Shown: positions 12,359-28,190 of the stretch, piece after piece | Numbering within the stretch: the first letter of the stretch is position 1 | Layout: each line of letters opens with the position of its first letter | Translations under genes and position numbers: made by a program | Origin: Raffaelea ambrosiae | Taxonomy: Eukaryota > Ascomycota > Sordariomycetes > Ophiostomatales > Ophiostomataceae | Assembly: GCA_002778195.1 (NCBI GenBank) | Contig: PCDI01000012.1 | Span: 579,276-643,275 of the forward strand | Reading direction: 5' to 3' | Length of the DNA: 64,000 nucleotides | The notes under the pieces: generated by a model | The model's database searches: none | What the model was told of the DNA's origin: nothing | What the model saw: only the letters and a program-made list of their open reading frames with translations

Positions 12359-14135
12359 CTACTCGGTCGACTTCGGAGGACGCACCATGCAGTACAGCGT
12401 GCAGGTGGCGCCCTCGTCGTCGCAGACCAGCTCCTTCTCAAACTTGAAGCCCCAGCCCTCGTAAATGTCCATGTTGGGCTTGGCCTTGCTGGACTCGAGG
12501 TAGCACGGCATGTGCTCGGCATCGGCCTTGTCGGTCACAAACTCCATCAGCTTGCGACCCACGCCCTTGCCTTGGGCCTCGGGCGCCGTGCCGATGATGT
12601 TGAGGAAGTAGTAGCCTCGGGGGTCGGTCCACACGGCCTCCTGTGCCTTGGCCTGCGCGTCTTTCCAGATGTAGTATCTCTGCGAGAGAGAGAGAGAGAG
12701 AAGTCAGCCAACTATACACAACACAGACCATCGACGACAAAGGCACACCGTGTGCAAGCCACATACCTTGACAATCAACCCGCCTCGGCCATACCGCATG
12801 TTGATGTATCCCTGGTTCATCCAGAGCCACCAGTCATCCAGCCATTCGGACCACGTCTGCTTCTGGTCCTTGGCCCGAGGCGGCAGCCACAAGGCCACGC
12901 TGAGAATCGCATCGCTGCCGGCTTCCTTGGCCACGTAGAAGAGCGCGTTGCGCATGCCCCAGTGGAATCGTGCCGTCAGCGAAGCTGCATTTCGGCTGGG
13001 GTCATACTAAGTGGCAGCACACAGAAAAAGCAAGTTAGGGAGGTCTTGAAATACTCGCACGCACGTACACACACATACACACACGCATACACACACAAAA
13101 CCACCCGCCCTGCATACTCCAAGCAACTTTTCAGAGCTGTCTGTCTCCATTCGCCCATCCAACCAATAGCCTTACACGCGACTGTCTTTCTCTCTCTTTC
13201 CGTGCATGCAGTACGCGTCCCTCTCCAAGGAAACACGAGCGTGGCAGAGAAGAAGTCTTGGTGTGGGGTATTGTCTTAGGACGTTTGGTGCATGAAACAT
13301 AGGTATGTGCATGAAACGACCATTCTTTCTGGGCTTCGTATTCTTTTTTTTTTTTTTTTGCTGTGCACGCACGTGTTGCTCTGTGCATCGCGCAAGCATC
13401 AAATAAACACAAACACGAAACACGAAAATAAAGAACATGAAGCAAAGGAATGACGCGGGGGAGACAGAGAGAAACGGGAAGAGAGAGTGTGTGTGCGTGT
13501 GCACCAACCTTGGTCTTATCAGAAACCCAACTGTGTGGAGGCAAATGTTAGTTGCTGCTGCTGAACCCGGGAACAAAAAGCACTGCATGATTATGGTTAA
13601 GACGCCGGCGGACTCACTTATTAAACGGGTCGTCAGCAAATGCTTTCCTGGGAAGCAAGAAGCACAGCAGTCAGTACAGCACAGACCCGACTGGCTTGAG
13701 GCCGGCAAGACAGAGAGGTCCCGTTGTGTCCAGTCCTGCGGGCTGGTCCGTCTCATCGAGACACACGGCTCGAGACACAAGGCAGCACAAGACACAAGAA
13801 CAACAAGCAAGGGAACGTATAAAAGCCAAGGCTATCGTATTGTGCTCGTACTTGTCCACCCTGCCAGACTGCCCATCTTGATATGCCTGCGCTGCCGGGT
13901 TTCAGAACGTGCCGCCTTGCTGATATACATAGTATATCCCGCCTGGAAACCACTGAGGGTGTGCATTGTACCAGTTTTGCGGTACACCATGATGCCCAAG
14001 AAGCGGGGGAAACAGGGGAAACGAGGAACACGCAAAGAGTGGTACACATGATGGAGCAGGCCCAAATACGTACTGGATCGTGGACACCGCGCCAGGAATG
14101 TCGGCTTCCGTGAGCGGGGATATCTCGATGGCCAT
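12359..14135 (-). CDS. GNAT-family N-acetyltransferase, five exons with two micro-exons
   Basis: Likely transfers acetyl from acetyl-CoA to an amine; the substrate is unknown. Splicing of 14135-14074, 13647-13618, 13530-13509, 13006-12767 and 12679-12359 gives 224 aa in unbroken phase. The second and third exons are only 30 and 22 bases. The first three exons encode MAIEISPLTEADIPGAVST, then QKAFADDPFN and NWVSDKTK, a pattern known from small fungal GNAT proteins. The acetyl-CoA loop is QGKGVG at about 154-159, followed by helix RKLMEF. The later part, YEGWGFKFEKE, is the usual GNAT C-terminal strand region. Transcript evidence would settle the micro-exons, but each has canonical gt/ag borders. 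Confidence 0.85.
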
Positions 14136-16968
14136 GGCTGTTGTGCGGCTTAATTATGGCAGATGCGACTGAGGGCGAAAGGAAACTACGAATCTTGGGG
14201 GTTTTTTTTACTCGGATTGTCTTGACGAGAACTGCGGCGCTTACGCGGCTTCACTGCCTCGTTTGGTCGCTCGACTCTTCTCTGTAGATTCCGAGTTGTG
14301 TTTGTCTGAGTCGAAAAGACGAGTTGGGGAAGTGGAGAGAAAAAACCTCCGAGATACGAGATCGCAACCAAGGCAACTCATCCCCAGCGCGTACCACACT
14401 AAAACAGCAATTCTCTGACCGCTATTACGTGAAAGAATCCATATCTCTCACGTGGGTCAACCATGGCCAGGTCCTACGATAAAGATCCTCAAGACTTTTA
14501 TCACTTGTATTTCAGCCGTCTCACGCAGGAAGCATCAGTAATAGGAACAGAGAAACTAATGGGATGAGAGGCCATCCAGACAAAAGAGAGAGAAAGAAAA
14601 TGGCAAAATGGGCAATCCGTTCCTCAAAAGAATCCGAACGGACAACTCGTTGGAGTGACAGTTGTGATTGATTGGCGTGCCTGCCAGTCAATCGCTGCAT
14701 GGAGTGAGATCCAACTCCCAAGTCTCGGACTTGGTAAGGCGATACGCGGCATAAGACTCTTACCATTGAGAGAGGCACGGCACAGCCAACACCACAGCCA
14801 AAACGTCCAGCCGGTGCCTGCACCCGAGATCGTGTAGAGGTGTCCAAACGAAATGCCAGGCCACAGAGAGCATCCGGGTTATCTCTTGCAGCTCGCCCGA
14901 GGATATTGAGGGAAAGGGGAAAAAAGAAGAAAACCCCAAAAAGGGAAACACTTGAGGAATACTTCCGGTGGAAAATCCTTGTGTATTATCATCCTCGCCC
15001 CTTCTTCCACCCTTCTTATCTTGTTGGACTTACACGACTCGGCACTGCCTAGTCCGGCTAAACCAGCGGCTGGTTTGTGTTTAAGCTCAGCCATCATCAT
15101 CGTCGCTCCGTGAAATCGTCCTCAGGCGTGAAGAAAGAAACCACTCTTCACTCCCGGCTTCCTGCATCCGCAGAGCGCATCCGTTGTCCTTTGACCTTTG
15201 GCTAAAGGATACACTCCGAACCCTCACAGACGAGAACAGTGGATGCAGGGGCTTTGCATCTGGTTAGATAGGACTCCATCTCTTTTCCGATTGGTGGTCA
15301 AAGAGATGGCGATGATGCAGATGTGCGCTTGTCGAGTGCAGATCTTGGATTTTCGCTTGGCTTTTGTTGCATGGGTAAATCGGAACGGTTGTTCCTTCGT
15401 TTGTCTCTCTTTTTTTGATGTTCCCATCCCAAGCTTGAGCCTACACGAATAGACTTTTTGTCCCCTGCTTCCTTTTCGACCTGCGTGCCGGGACCAATTG
15501 ATCGACTGCGTTCAAATCTTAATTGTCTGGAGCGCCGCGTGCAGCCTGCCCCCCATATGTGCAGCCGAACAAGGGGGATCATCGTGGTCTTATGACATGT
15601 ACGATGGTCGATCAAGCCCAACAACGATGGCTGAACCACACAAACTTATCTGTTCCTGTGCCGCACCCCTGCAGTCTGTTGTTGTTGTTGTTGTTCATCT
15701 TTCTCGCTCCGTCTCTCTCTCGCATTGCATCTTTTGTTGCATCTCCGTTATTGTCTGCTGGAACAAAGGAGGGATGAGCTTGCCGGGTTCCGAGAATTGG
15801 ACGCCACGTTTTCGACATGGGGGCTCGAATTGTGAGGCAAAAAACGGGAGTTCACGGAAGCACACCAAAACAGAAGCATGCGTTGCGGTTCTAATACGAG
15901 CACATCAAGAGATAAAGCAGACAGAGTGCTAGAAGAAGGAAAACAGGCAGGAAGTTGTTCGGGCAAAAGTCGGCCTTGCTGGTCAGCAGAGATGCATCGG
16001 AGGCGAATGGACTCTGAAGGATCAGGTGGTGGTAATAACTAACTGGTTAGTAGCTTGTAGTTACGTTGTAGGAAACTACGGCGTGGTGGGGTTCCATTAG
16101 AGGCACAGTTACGGTGGACGGAGATACAGTTTACAGTTGCTTTCTAGATACACTCTGTTCCACTTTCCGCGTCGTGGCTTCCTTCGTTCGGCTTGGCAAG
16201 TTTATCGGCACTGCATTCTAGTGATCTTGCCGTTGTTGCCTGCTGCCCGGAAGAAGTGCCCGAAGCCGTTGTGTTTTAGCTCACCAGATCGGTGGCCGAA
16301 CCGAAGTGTGGAAACCGCAGGCACGACTCGACTTCAATGTGCAAGCGAGGAAAGAGCGACCGAAACAGCAATCGGTGAGGAAAGGAAGCATTGCGGCAAG
16401 AGCGATGGAAACAGTTGCCTTCTTGTAAGAGGAAATACTAACTACATCGTTCACTAGTATGTACACCGTACTCGCACCTGCACTCAGCCGGCCAGGTGCT
16501 GTCAGCTGGCTGCTAAGTGGTGGTTTGCAGCGGATGTTACTCGCAGTTACTCCATTGAGCTAGTTTTCAACTAGTCAATACACACAGACCCCTGCCGTGT
16601 CGCTGCCCCTGTTCCAGAACGCCCCCGGTCCCTGGTATCTGGTCTACCCGTTGAGGAGGCTCTTTCCGCCGCCCTGGTCTGACTGGCCGCCAGCCTGTAC
16701 GAGTACGGGTTTTATTGTTTTCCGCCGCATGCTAATAACCATCCCTGCTACATACGGTGTAGTAGCCCTGGCTGAAACCAGGCCTGAGACGCAAGCGATC
16801 CCCGTCTTGTGCCATACCAGGCCAGCCTGGACAAGCGGACGACACATCATTGTTGCATCAGATGGCCCAAAGCGAAACCCTCTCTGGCCATGCGGGTACC
16901 CGTGTGGGCTGCCAGACTCTCGGACGTTATTCCAGAAGGCGATTCGAGGAAGGCGTGGTCCCTACTGG

Positions 16969-17036
16969 GTCCCTGCTGGGGCCTTGCTGGGGCCTTGCTG
17001 GGGCCTTGCTGGGGCCCTGCTGGGGCCCTGCTGGGC
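16969..17036. repeat. 11-bp minisatellite
   Basis: About six tandem copies of an 11-base unit, ggccttgctgg or ggccctgctgg. The unit is not a multiple of three, so a protein repeat would change frame at each copy. This argues against coding. Confidence 0.9.
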
Positions 17037-17484
17037 CATCATCTGGGCCATCTCCACGGCCAGTATGGACCCATGCAAGAACGAGATCTCTGACATGGCT
17101 ATGCTCTGTTGCAGCCTATTCGCCCGTGGCTGGTCCACAGCTCGTCCCTTGCCTCTCTCTTGTCTTGTGGATCGTTTCCCCCCTCCCCTCGCCTCGTCCT
17201 CCCCTGTCCCATCGTGCGTCGATGAAGCGTCTGGGGGACGTCGCCATCCACCACCGGACAATGCTCCCAGACTTTGGTAGAGGCTGGGCAGTCCGCTATG
17301 GACACGCCTCATTCCGAGTCTTGGGGAAAGACGACGGGTGTGCCCAGAGAGCGCCCGTATGGCACGACGACGGAGCACAAACGACTGGAAATTGGAGGAC
17401 GGCTGTGTGGAATACGATGGCGTGCTCAGACCGACCCAGGCGTTGCCTCACACGCACTGCGAGTGCACTGGCAGCATCACACAG

Positions 17485-17529
17485 AGCAGCAAGATGCAGG
17501 GCAGCCAGATGCAGAGCAGCCAGATGCAG
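17485..17529. repeat. 15-bp tandem repeat
   Basis: Three tandem 15-base units close to agcagccagatgcag, with single-base differences between units. Confidence 0.9.
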
Positions 17530-17757
17530 AGCGATGCCTGCCGCATGAGACGAGCAAAAAGAAAGCCCTGGTCGAGTGCCGTGTCTGCACCCGCCGTTGC
17601 CACAATGGCTGCTGCACTCAATCTCCACCCATATGTGCCCGTTGTGTCTTACCTGCGCGGCAAGCGAAGGCAAAACATGGGTATTGTGGGCAGAGGCAGC
17701 CTGCCCTTACACGGCCTGCCTCGCCATCTGTGTCGTTCCTTTGCAATGCCCACTTGG

Positions 17758-17809
17758 GATGTCCACTCGCGATGTCCACTCGCGATGTCCACCTGCGATG
17801 TCCACTTGC
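17758..17809. repeat. 13-bp tandem repeat
   Basis: Four tandem copies of gatgtccactcgc or close variants. The last two copies differ at one or two positions. Confidence 0.9.
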
Positions 17810-18685
17810 TTGTGGGCCAACCAGTGCTCCTCGGCCGGTGCTCGTAGTGGTCCGCACAACGGCATGAGCCCCAGTCACTTGTTGACCCCCGTCCCTGCAC
17901 GCCCTCGTTGTCATTCGCTCTCGGCTGAAGTCCCATCCTCAAGTCTGGTGCTGAACATCCTCTGACGCATCTGTGGAGGCCCATTCGTCTCCCCTCTGTC
18001 ATGCTGCGACTGCCAATCCTCGCTGACATGCTCTGTGATCTGCTCAGCCGGAAAGGCTGATCGCCAAAGTCTGTTACAGCACATAATACTACACACACAC
18101 ACACACACACATGCAGGCACAGGTTCGCCTACCCCAGAGCCAGCTCTGCCCATCTATCCTGGCCCTTTCCCACCACCCCAGAGCCCTTTTTACTCTTGGC
18201 TGGCCACTTTTCTGTCCCCCCCTGCTCCATCGTTTGTCTACGGTTTCTCTTTTCTTCATATCCAATTCGATTCTTTTTCTTCTCTTTCTGGTTTTCATCC
18301 TTTTTTGTCTTTTCTTCTGCAAGGCCGGCCCTCTATATTTCATTTTCATTCTATTCTTTCACCATTTGTTCTACAAGCCGCATTACGAGTTCATTCTTTT
18401 TTTTTTCTGTTTTATTATCATCTTGGCTGCAAGGTCACATTTTATATTATACAGCTTTTTTAATACCCCCCTTCATTCTCTTTATTCTCAGTCGTTCTAC
18501 TCTGCTTCACTTCTCATCTTTGGGGTTTGGCAGTAGATCTGCAAGACTTTGTTCTGCCACGCCACTTCAATTCTCCTATTTTCAACAAAGAGAGAACGAC
18601 AGGCAAAATAAAAGAGGAAGCATCCGGTGCATTTGGATGCTCTTAAGGCGACCGGCACACTGGCGACGTCGCGCTCTGTACTGAG

Positions 18686-21654
<2,969 letters not shown>

Positions 21655-22319
21655 TGTGTGAAAGCTAGTTATAATGGAATCTCAACAAAAGACAGCGAAC
21701 CTTTTTTTGCCCACAATTTTCTTCTTTTGTGTCTCGTATCTATTGATGTCTCCTCTTCTTACAGCCGGAGTTTGGTGATTTTGGACAAAGAGATGAAAGA
21801 TAACTAATCCTGGTGTCGGGGTGTGTTGATTAGTTCTGGTGTTTCTGGTGTTTGTTTCCTTTTCTATGGACTGCAACTTATTTAACAATCTGTTTTTGGT
21901 CGTTCTTCTTGTCCACCCTTTCTTCCTGGCCTTGCCTCCCATTCTCTTAGTGTCCTTCGGCCCGATGGTTTTTTGTTTCTTCTGCGTGTTCCTTCTCTTG
22001 CCAACTAGTTACACAGCTCGTGTGTCAACAGTGTCCATCCATATATATCCTTCCAATAAACGTCTTTCTTGGCAATCTCCTCCATGAGTTCCCAAAACTT
22101 GGCAATTCAGCCCCGAAATCCAACCCAACGTACCCATTCTGTTGTTTGGCCGTTGTATTCTCCATCTGGTATAGGAAATAATAATAGCCTTTGTCGTTTG
22201 ATTCGCTAAACGTTGTTCCTGTCCATGCCCCTGTCCTGACCTCCTCACTTGTCTGCGCAGATAGACAGATGTTCTCCCAATTGCCCTGGGAGACCGGCCA
22301 TAAGCAGACACAAGCCTGC
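21655..22319. other. Convergent 3' intergenic region
   Basis: Tail-to-tail spacer between the membrane protein gene and the two-RRM gene. It is AT-rich with T tracts, as expected for two 3' UTRs. No gene is seen. Confidence 0.6.
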
Positions 22320-23905
22320 CTATTTTCCCTTCCCCTTGCTGTCCCTGCCATGGCCTGTGCTGCGTCGACTACCGGAGCTGCTGCCGTCCACGACGAGAGG
22401 AGGTTGGTGGTGGTGGCGGTGTTCTTGCTGTTGCTGTGGAGCAACGTGTGTCAGGTTCTGTTGCTGCTGCTGGGAATTCGTATCCCACGAAGAAGACGTC
22501 CCATTGTGGACACCTCCCGTGCCCGCACCCACCCTCCGCGCCGGTACCACCTCCTTGGAAAAGCGAGCTTCCAAGTTGAGTCCCCTGAACAAAGCCCCGC
22601 GCAGCTTCTCTATGGCTCTGGCGGCGTCCTCGTGGTGTTTGAAGATTATGAAGCAGTGGTGTCTGTTTTTCCCATCAAACTCTTTCGGGAAGCGGATGTC
22701 TTCTTCCAGCATCTCGGGTCCACCCACCTTGGAATACAGGTAGGTTTCGATCTCGTGTCGGCTGGCATGGCGTGACAGATGCTTCACCACGATCTTGCGC
22801 ACGCTTTCCGTGGACTCATAGACGCTGCGGTCTTTTGGGGGGTTGATGCTGTTGCTGTTGCTGTTGGCGGCGGAGGTGATAGTGTTGGCCACAGGGTCGG
22901 TGCTGCCGCTGCCATGTGTGGAATAAAAAGCATCTTCTCCATTCGGGGGTTGCTGAGACCGTTGAGGTTGCTGAATTTGTCGGGGCTGTGGAACTGGTGC
23001 TTGCAGCAATGGCTGCATCGGTTGATTATACGTCTGATCACAGTATGTCCAGCCAGAGGAATCGTGGTAGTTGAATAATTGGACGGACTCTGGGCCATTG
23101 CCCGCGTGCTCATACTGTGCTGCCCCTGGATACACGTTGTAGACTCCATACCTAGAGGACATATCGAACTGATCGCAGCCTGCACCCGGGGCGTATCTAG
23201 GCACCGCCGGACCGTAGCCACTATACTGGGGCATTGCAGTGTAGACGTGGTACGACGATGAAGCCATAGCATGCGGCATTGCCACGCACTCGTAGTTGTT
23301 GCTGCCGTTGGCAGTGCCCGACGCGGGATATTGGGGCATGGAGCCATCGAACTGGGTAGAAGGGGCGTGGGCAGTTCGAGGTATCTTCTGGGGCTCCCAG
23401 ACTTGAATGGACTCGGTTTCGTTCTTGTTACACGCAGAAAGCGTACTTCCATTGTGCTGAAGCTCATTCAAGTAGTCTTTTCTGTTAGAAACTGCGCGGG
23501 TGACCCATCTAGATGGGGCAACGGGAAAACAATAAAGACAATCAAGAAGCCAAAAAAATTTAAATAAAAAAAAAATAAAAAAAAAATAAAAAAAGCATCA
23601 CTTACTGTACATGCCGAGAAAGTTGTCATGTCCACGAACACGCACCCACCCCTCGCAGCGTTGAGGATAGACAAAACACTTGTCAACGACACCACCTTTA
23701 CGGGCGACGGCCCTCAAATCATTGAAGTTCGTCTGGGAAGGAAGCTGTAGATAATCAGACATGTCAGCAAAGGCTCCGACAGAGAAGTTCATAGACAACA
23801 TCTATCGCAGATTCATACATTGGACACTGGAATGTAGAATATCCCCGACAACTTGCCAGGGGGGACAGTATTGCTGACTAGTCTCGGTTGGAACTGCTGG
23901 TCCAT
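22320..23905 (-). CDS. Two-RRM RNA-binding protein
   Basis: Predicted RNA-binding protein of 465 aa from exons 23905-23819, 23744-23606 and 23491-22320. The first exon starts MDQQFQPRLVSNTV and supplies the first RRM strand, GIFYIPVSN. Splicing a 74-base intron (gtatga to ctacag) continues it as LPSQTNFNDLRAVARK and then GWVRVRGHDNFLGMY, so RRM1 spans about 18-85. A Tyr/Gln/Pro-rich low-complexity linker follows. RRM2 is at about 308-389 (RKIVVKHLSRHASR, then HHCFIIFKHHEDAARAIEKL, then ARFSKE). The C-terminal tail is rich in Gln, His and Ser. Starting instead at the ATG near 23801 would break RRM1, so the upstream exon is preferred. Its RNA targets and a specific ortholog are not recognised. 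Confidence 0.82.
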
Positions 23906-26179
23906 GGCGCTTGGATAACAAGCAGTGCTTAGTAGTGTGGAAGAGAATGCAAACTATGGCAAGCAATAGCAGCCCAAGCAGGAGCCAGAAGCAGAAAACA
24001 ACTTCCAGTCGAGCGTGCCTTGATCAGAAAGGAGTTGGCGGAGATGGTAATGCTGGATATAACCATGGAAGGCTGGGAGGACATGAGTATATATTCAAGA
24101 TGGCACAGACAGAGCAAAGTAGGTAGAAAGGAGAAAGACCGGCAAGCAATGCCACCAGCAAACTCGAGAACCTCTCGGGTGTCCCTCTCTTGTCGATAAA
24201 ACGAAAGCGAGCCGGTATTGGCCAAGGCAGAAGTGGAGGCCAGCGTCAACCACAGCGAGAGTGTGCATCAAGGACACAGGCCGGCCCCTCTGCAGCCAGC
24301 CTCCCCTACACACCACATTGCTGCGGCACATCGGCATTGGGGCAGCAGCAGTCTTGATGGAAGTCGTTTCCATCGTTTTCGACAGTCAAAGAGCGAGTGG
24401 TTTAGGGGAACTTTCCGAGTTAAGCTAGCCAAGGTTGCATTTGGGCTGTATGGTGAAGTGTCTGTCTTCTCTCCCCACGGGCCGAGAGTAAAACTTGGGA
24501 GCCGACTCGACAGAGTGTGAAGGCATACACGTCACGGCGCATGAACACTCGACGATAGGCATAGATCGGCAGACAGCCAATGGTCTGATGGCAGTAGACA
24601 TGCAGATTGAGTTGTGGGGGCTAGTTTTAGGTGCACACCACTATGCAAACGGGGTCTTTCCTTTAGCGGAACTGTCCATGCAGCGCCCGGGGGCTCAGCA
24701 GACATCGGAAGACAAGACGACAGTATGCCCCAAGATGTCGAAGCTCGTATCAGCCAGCTGGTGGTTGTTTATGGGTGATCGTGACCACGAGCCCCATATG
24801 TTGATTGGGGGTCCTCGTCTCTAGAGAATACGGCCTATGTACTTGCCACCAGATCCGATTTCTGATAGAAACACTGCCACCCCGGTGAACATCGTTGATA
24901 TCTGATATGTGACAGGTCCTCGTAGACGGGTATCGGATCAGAAAAGCAAGAGTAATGCCCTTGCGGCTTCCGAAGCTAGCATAAAGAGGTGGGCCGGCTT
25001 GCGGAGAGTACAGGCAGTTCAATCTGCTGCAAACAATGTGTTGTCCGCTGTTACACAATCACATCGAAAGGGCTGGCGGAGATGATGGCCGACGACGCTC
25101 GAAGGCTTTTGTTAAAAAAAAAAAGAAATCAAAATCACTAGTCCCGGAGGTGGGAAATTATGTCTCGCGGTAATGACCATATCCGTCGTGGTAAAAGAAC
25201 GTGCTCAGATGGAGGATTCGAGCTTTTTTCTTCTTTTTTTTTTCTTTTTTTTTTTTTTGGCTGAGAAGCTGTTGGTTGGTTGACGGATTCGGCAGATTCT
25301 TTCGACACGCCAGATGAACCAGGTATTAGGGCTCTAGACATAAAAAAGAACATTCACCAATACTACCCCTCGAGATTGACTGCCTGTTGATTCCCCAACA
25401 AGGCGGCACAGACCCTGGTCGTGCCGCGTCTGTTACGAGATGGCCTTCCTGTCCACAACCTGCTTTCACGAAATTGGCGTCTGGGTTACCACAAGAGCTG
25501 ACAGTGGTAGAGAAAAAAAGACCCGCGCGGAAACGCGGGACGAGGTGTTCCACGAGATCATCGGAAGATTGGGGTGTGAGAGCAACAGCCTCAGTCATTT
25601 CCCTTGCAGTTCTGTAGAAAATGTCCTGCTTTCGTTTCGAGCTGTCCTTGTTGACTTTCCCCCTTATCCATCGCAGCCAACGCGAGTTGGTCCAGACTTT
25701 GGTCACCGCCTTGCCCACCAGTCCCCAAACAAGGGATATGGCCGGGAAGACACCGGAGAATTTTGGGACGTGGGTTTTGACCAGGTTGTATTTTGCGTGA
25801 TACAGCGTGTCAGCACACGCGGATTCCGGTCTTTCGACTGTCCCTCCATCCTGATCTGGCATGTGATGTTTCGCGGATTCACCCACCATGACAGGACCCC
25901 GGTAAAACGCAACATGTGATTGGAAAGATTTAGGCACGCAAACCGAATGGCAACTGGATCTGAAGGGGCTGCATGGAGCTGGAGGTAGAGAAAATACTCG
26001 GCGGTCGAACCATGCTGTGCAACCGGCAGACGGGTCCTTGATTCGTAGGGTGTAGAGGCTCCTCCGGTAACTGGCTTCCCTGTGCTTCCTGTGCTTCCTG
26101 TGCTTCCTACTAGTGGTCGGTGTTGTATTGACCGCGGAACCATCCGAGTGGCAAGATCGCCCAAAGAGGTGTGAGTGCT
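23906..26179. other. Spacer, no supported gene
   Basis: It contains the upstream region of the two-RRM gene and the 3' side of the WD-repeat gene. One minus-strand open frame (about 25326-25889 from its first ATG) is discussed as a finding but is not called. A 9-base repeat, gtgcttcct, occurs three times near 26083-26108, and A and T tracts lie at 25112-25130 and 25225-25260. Confidence 0.5.
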
Positions 26180-28190
26180 TCAATCCTCCCTCTTGTAATG
26201 AAACGTGTCGTCCAATTCACTGTCGCCTTCTATGTCGAGTGTTGCCGGGACAAGTTCTAGGGTGGATTCTTCTTGCCAATGCTCGCCGCCGTCCCTGCCG
26301 GGGATACCATACATCGAAGAGTCGGTGGGATTAGATGCTTCTGGCCAAGGCAGTCGAGAGGATGCCTGGTCGTCAAAACGGCCCTCAGACGAAGCCAGAG
26401 CAAACTCCTTCCCGTCAGAATAAAACAGCGTCGGCGGCTGAGAGTCGAGGTTGAGCCAGGTTGGCCGGTGTTTCAACGAGGGAAGCCCAGCAGGCTGGCC
26501 AGGCGCGGACAGGGATGGGAAGTGCAGGGCAAAATTGGCAACTGCAGGCGGTCCAGAAAAAGAGTCCCAGACAAAGCCCAGCCCGTGGTGTTGCTCCCCC
26601 TCACAAGTGACGAGCAAAGTATGGGGTACTGTCGGATGCCACGCAGCGGTGGTCACGCTGGCATGAAACATCAGGACCGTTTGCAGTTGCCAATCCCCCA
26701 GGTTCCAGATCCAAACCGTTGACGGAGATTCTTCGAGGCGGCTAGCCAGGAGGGTCGACGAACAGTCGAACGCTAAGAAAGAACAGCCAGAGGCCACCGC
26801 TGCTGAGTCGGTGCTCGTTGTGGAGGGCCGGCCCGGAGGAGAGACGGCCTGCACAGCTTCGATAAAAGTATGGGTTGCATTAGCTGTAGCAGGTGGCGCC
26901 GCGGCTAGGCCAATTTGCTCTTGCCAAATCTGCTTGTTTGTGCCGGTTTGTCAGTCTATGCGTTGGCATCGTAAGCACAATGCAAGTCGCGATCCCTTCT
27001 CCAAAAAAAGACCATGCATGCAAACAGTACGTAGGCGGCCGTTTCTTGCCGATCCTACGAGAGCTAGCGAAAATGCAGCCATACAGAAGCGCTCTACGGC
27101 ATGATACGTACCTTTAGCGACGCATTTGCGCGCGGAGCGAGGGTGGTTGGGTGGGTAAGCCTCTTGGCCCCGACAATGAGCGCCATATCAATCATATGGA
27201 TGCTGCGGGTGTAGTCTCCGACGGCCAGGAGGCGTCCATCCAACGTAAACTGAGCGGCTTTTACGCCAGGGCCAATGGACTCGTCCAGGGTGGCATGAAC
27301 TGAGCTCGTAGCTGTGGCAGCCGTCCCAGGCGCATGCTCCTCGTCCCCCTCAACGGTGGCGTGGCTGGTTGCACCCGCGGTAACGCCGGGGCCATTCCAA
27401 GTCTTGAAAAGGTGGCCGTCAGGGGTGTAGAAGAGAATCCTGTGGCCATGGGCAGGCGACTCCCACGTCACCAGCCACCGACCGTTGGGGCTCCAGAGAA
27501 GACCCTGTGCATCCACCACGTCTGGTGCCCAGGACTGGACTGGGGCTGCGGATGTTGGGTGGTGCACACTGATCCAATCCTTTCCGTTCGTGCGCGTGAG
27601 AAGAGCCAGGTGCTGGCTGCCTGGACGCACAGAGAAGCCACGGCTACAGATGGAGGTCGGGGTGTAGAGCTTGGGGTTGGCGATCTCGACAGTTTTGGCT
27701 GTGCGCAAGTCAAATACGGCAAACTTGATGCCGAATGCAGAACAGACGTAGACTTGGTCGTCCACGGGACCAAAACTAACAAAAGCTGGTTTTCCAACCA
27801 CCGGCAAGACAGGATTCTTGATGGTGGCACGGAACGGCTGCTGGGGCTGACCAAGGTGGCCTGCTCCCTCGTCGCTGTCAGACAAGGCCGCAACCACCAG
27901 GATCTGATCGACCGTGGCCACCAGGAGACGGCGCGACGACGGCGCCCACTGGAATCTGACAATTGACCCAGAAGCAAGATCATCAGGTAGTGTCACAACA
28001 TGTGCTGTGTCGTCGAGATCATCGATCTTGCGTATGTGTATGCCTGTCGGCAGAAGGGTGGCGACGAGCCGGCCGTCTGGGCTCGGGAGACAGTGCGCCG
28101 AAGCTGTCACAGGTCAGCGCTATGAATCCAGCAAGAGGGCAGATAGAAGAAAATGTAGCTGTCACCTCCAAACTTCTTTGAATATCTCAT
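26180..28190 (-). CDS. wdr8: WD-repeat protein of the WRAP73/Wdr8 family
   Basis: Exons 28190-28166, 28103-27112 and 26929-26180 give 588 aa. WD-like segments can be read in order: CLPSPDGRLVATLLPTGIHI, IVRFQWAPSSRRLLVATVDQ, VDAQGLLWSPNGRWLVTWES, VKAAQFTLDGRLLAVGDYTR and, in the last exon, TTAAWHPTVPHTLLVTCEG. Their order and spacing match WRAP73 (animals) and Wdr8 (fission yeast), which act at centrosomes or spindle pole bodies in mitotic spindle anchoring. The tiny first exon gives MRYSKKFG, matching the short N-terminus before the first repeat, and its 62-base intron has a CTGAC branch point. The second intron joins ASLK to IWQEQIGLA. The C-terminal tail is acidic. The function is inferred from family membership. 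Confidence 0.85.

Larger units (their letters stand above)
14136..18685. other. Large spacer with minisatellites, no supported gene
   Basis: About 4.5 kb. The longest open frames (about 16600-17870, plus strand) run through three tandem repeats and have compositions that change with frame, so I do not call them genes. CT-rich sequence at 18150-18500 probably belongs to the leader of the membrane protein gene downstream. Confidence 0.5.

Noticed and set aside
16597..17867. Overlapping plus-strand open frames (227, 232 and 197 codons) as a gene
   Set aside because: They pass through an 11-bp tandem repeat that shifts frame at each unit, all three frames are open in parts, and no domain is visible.
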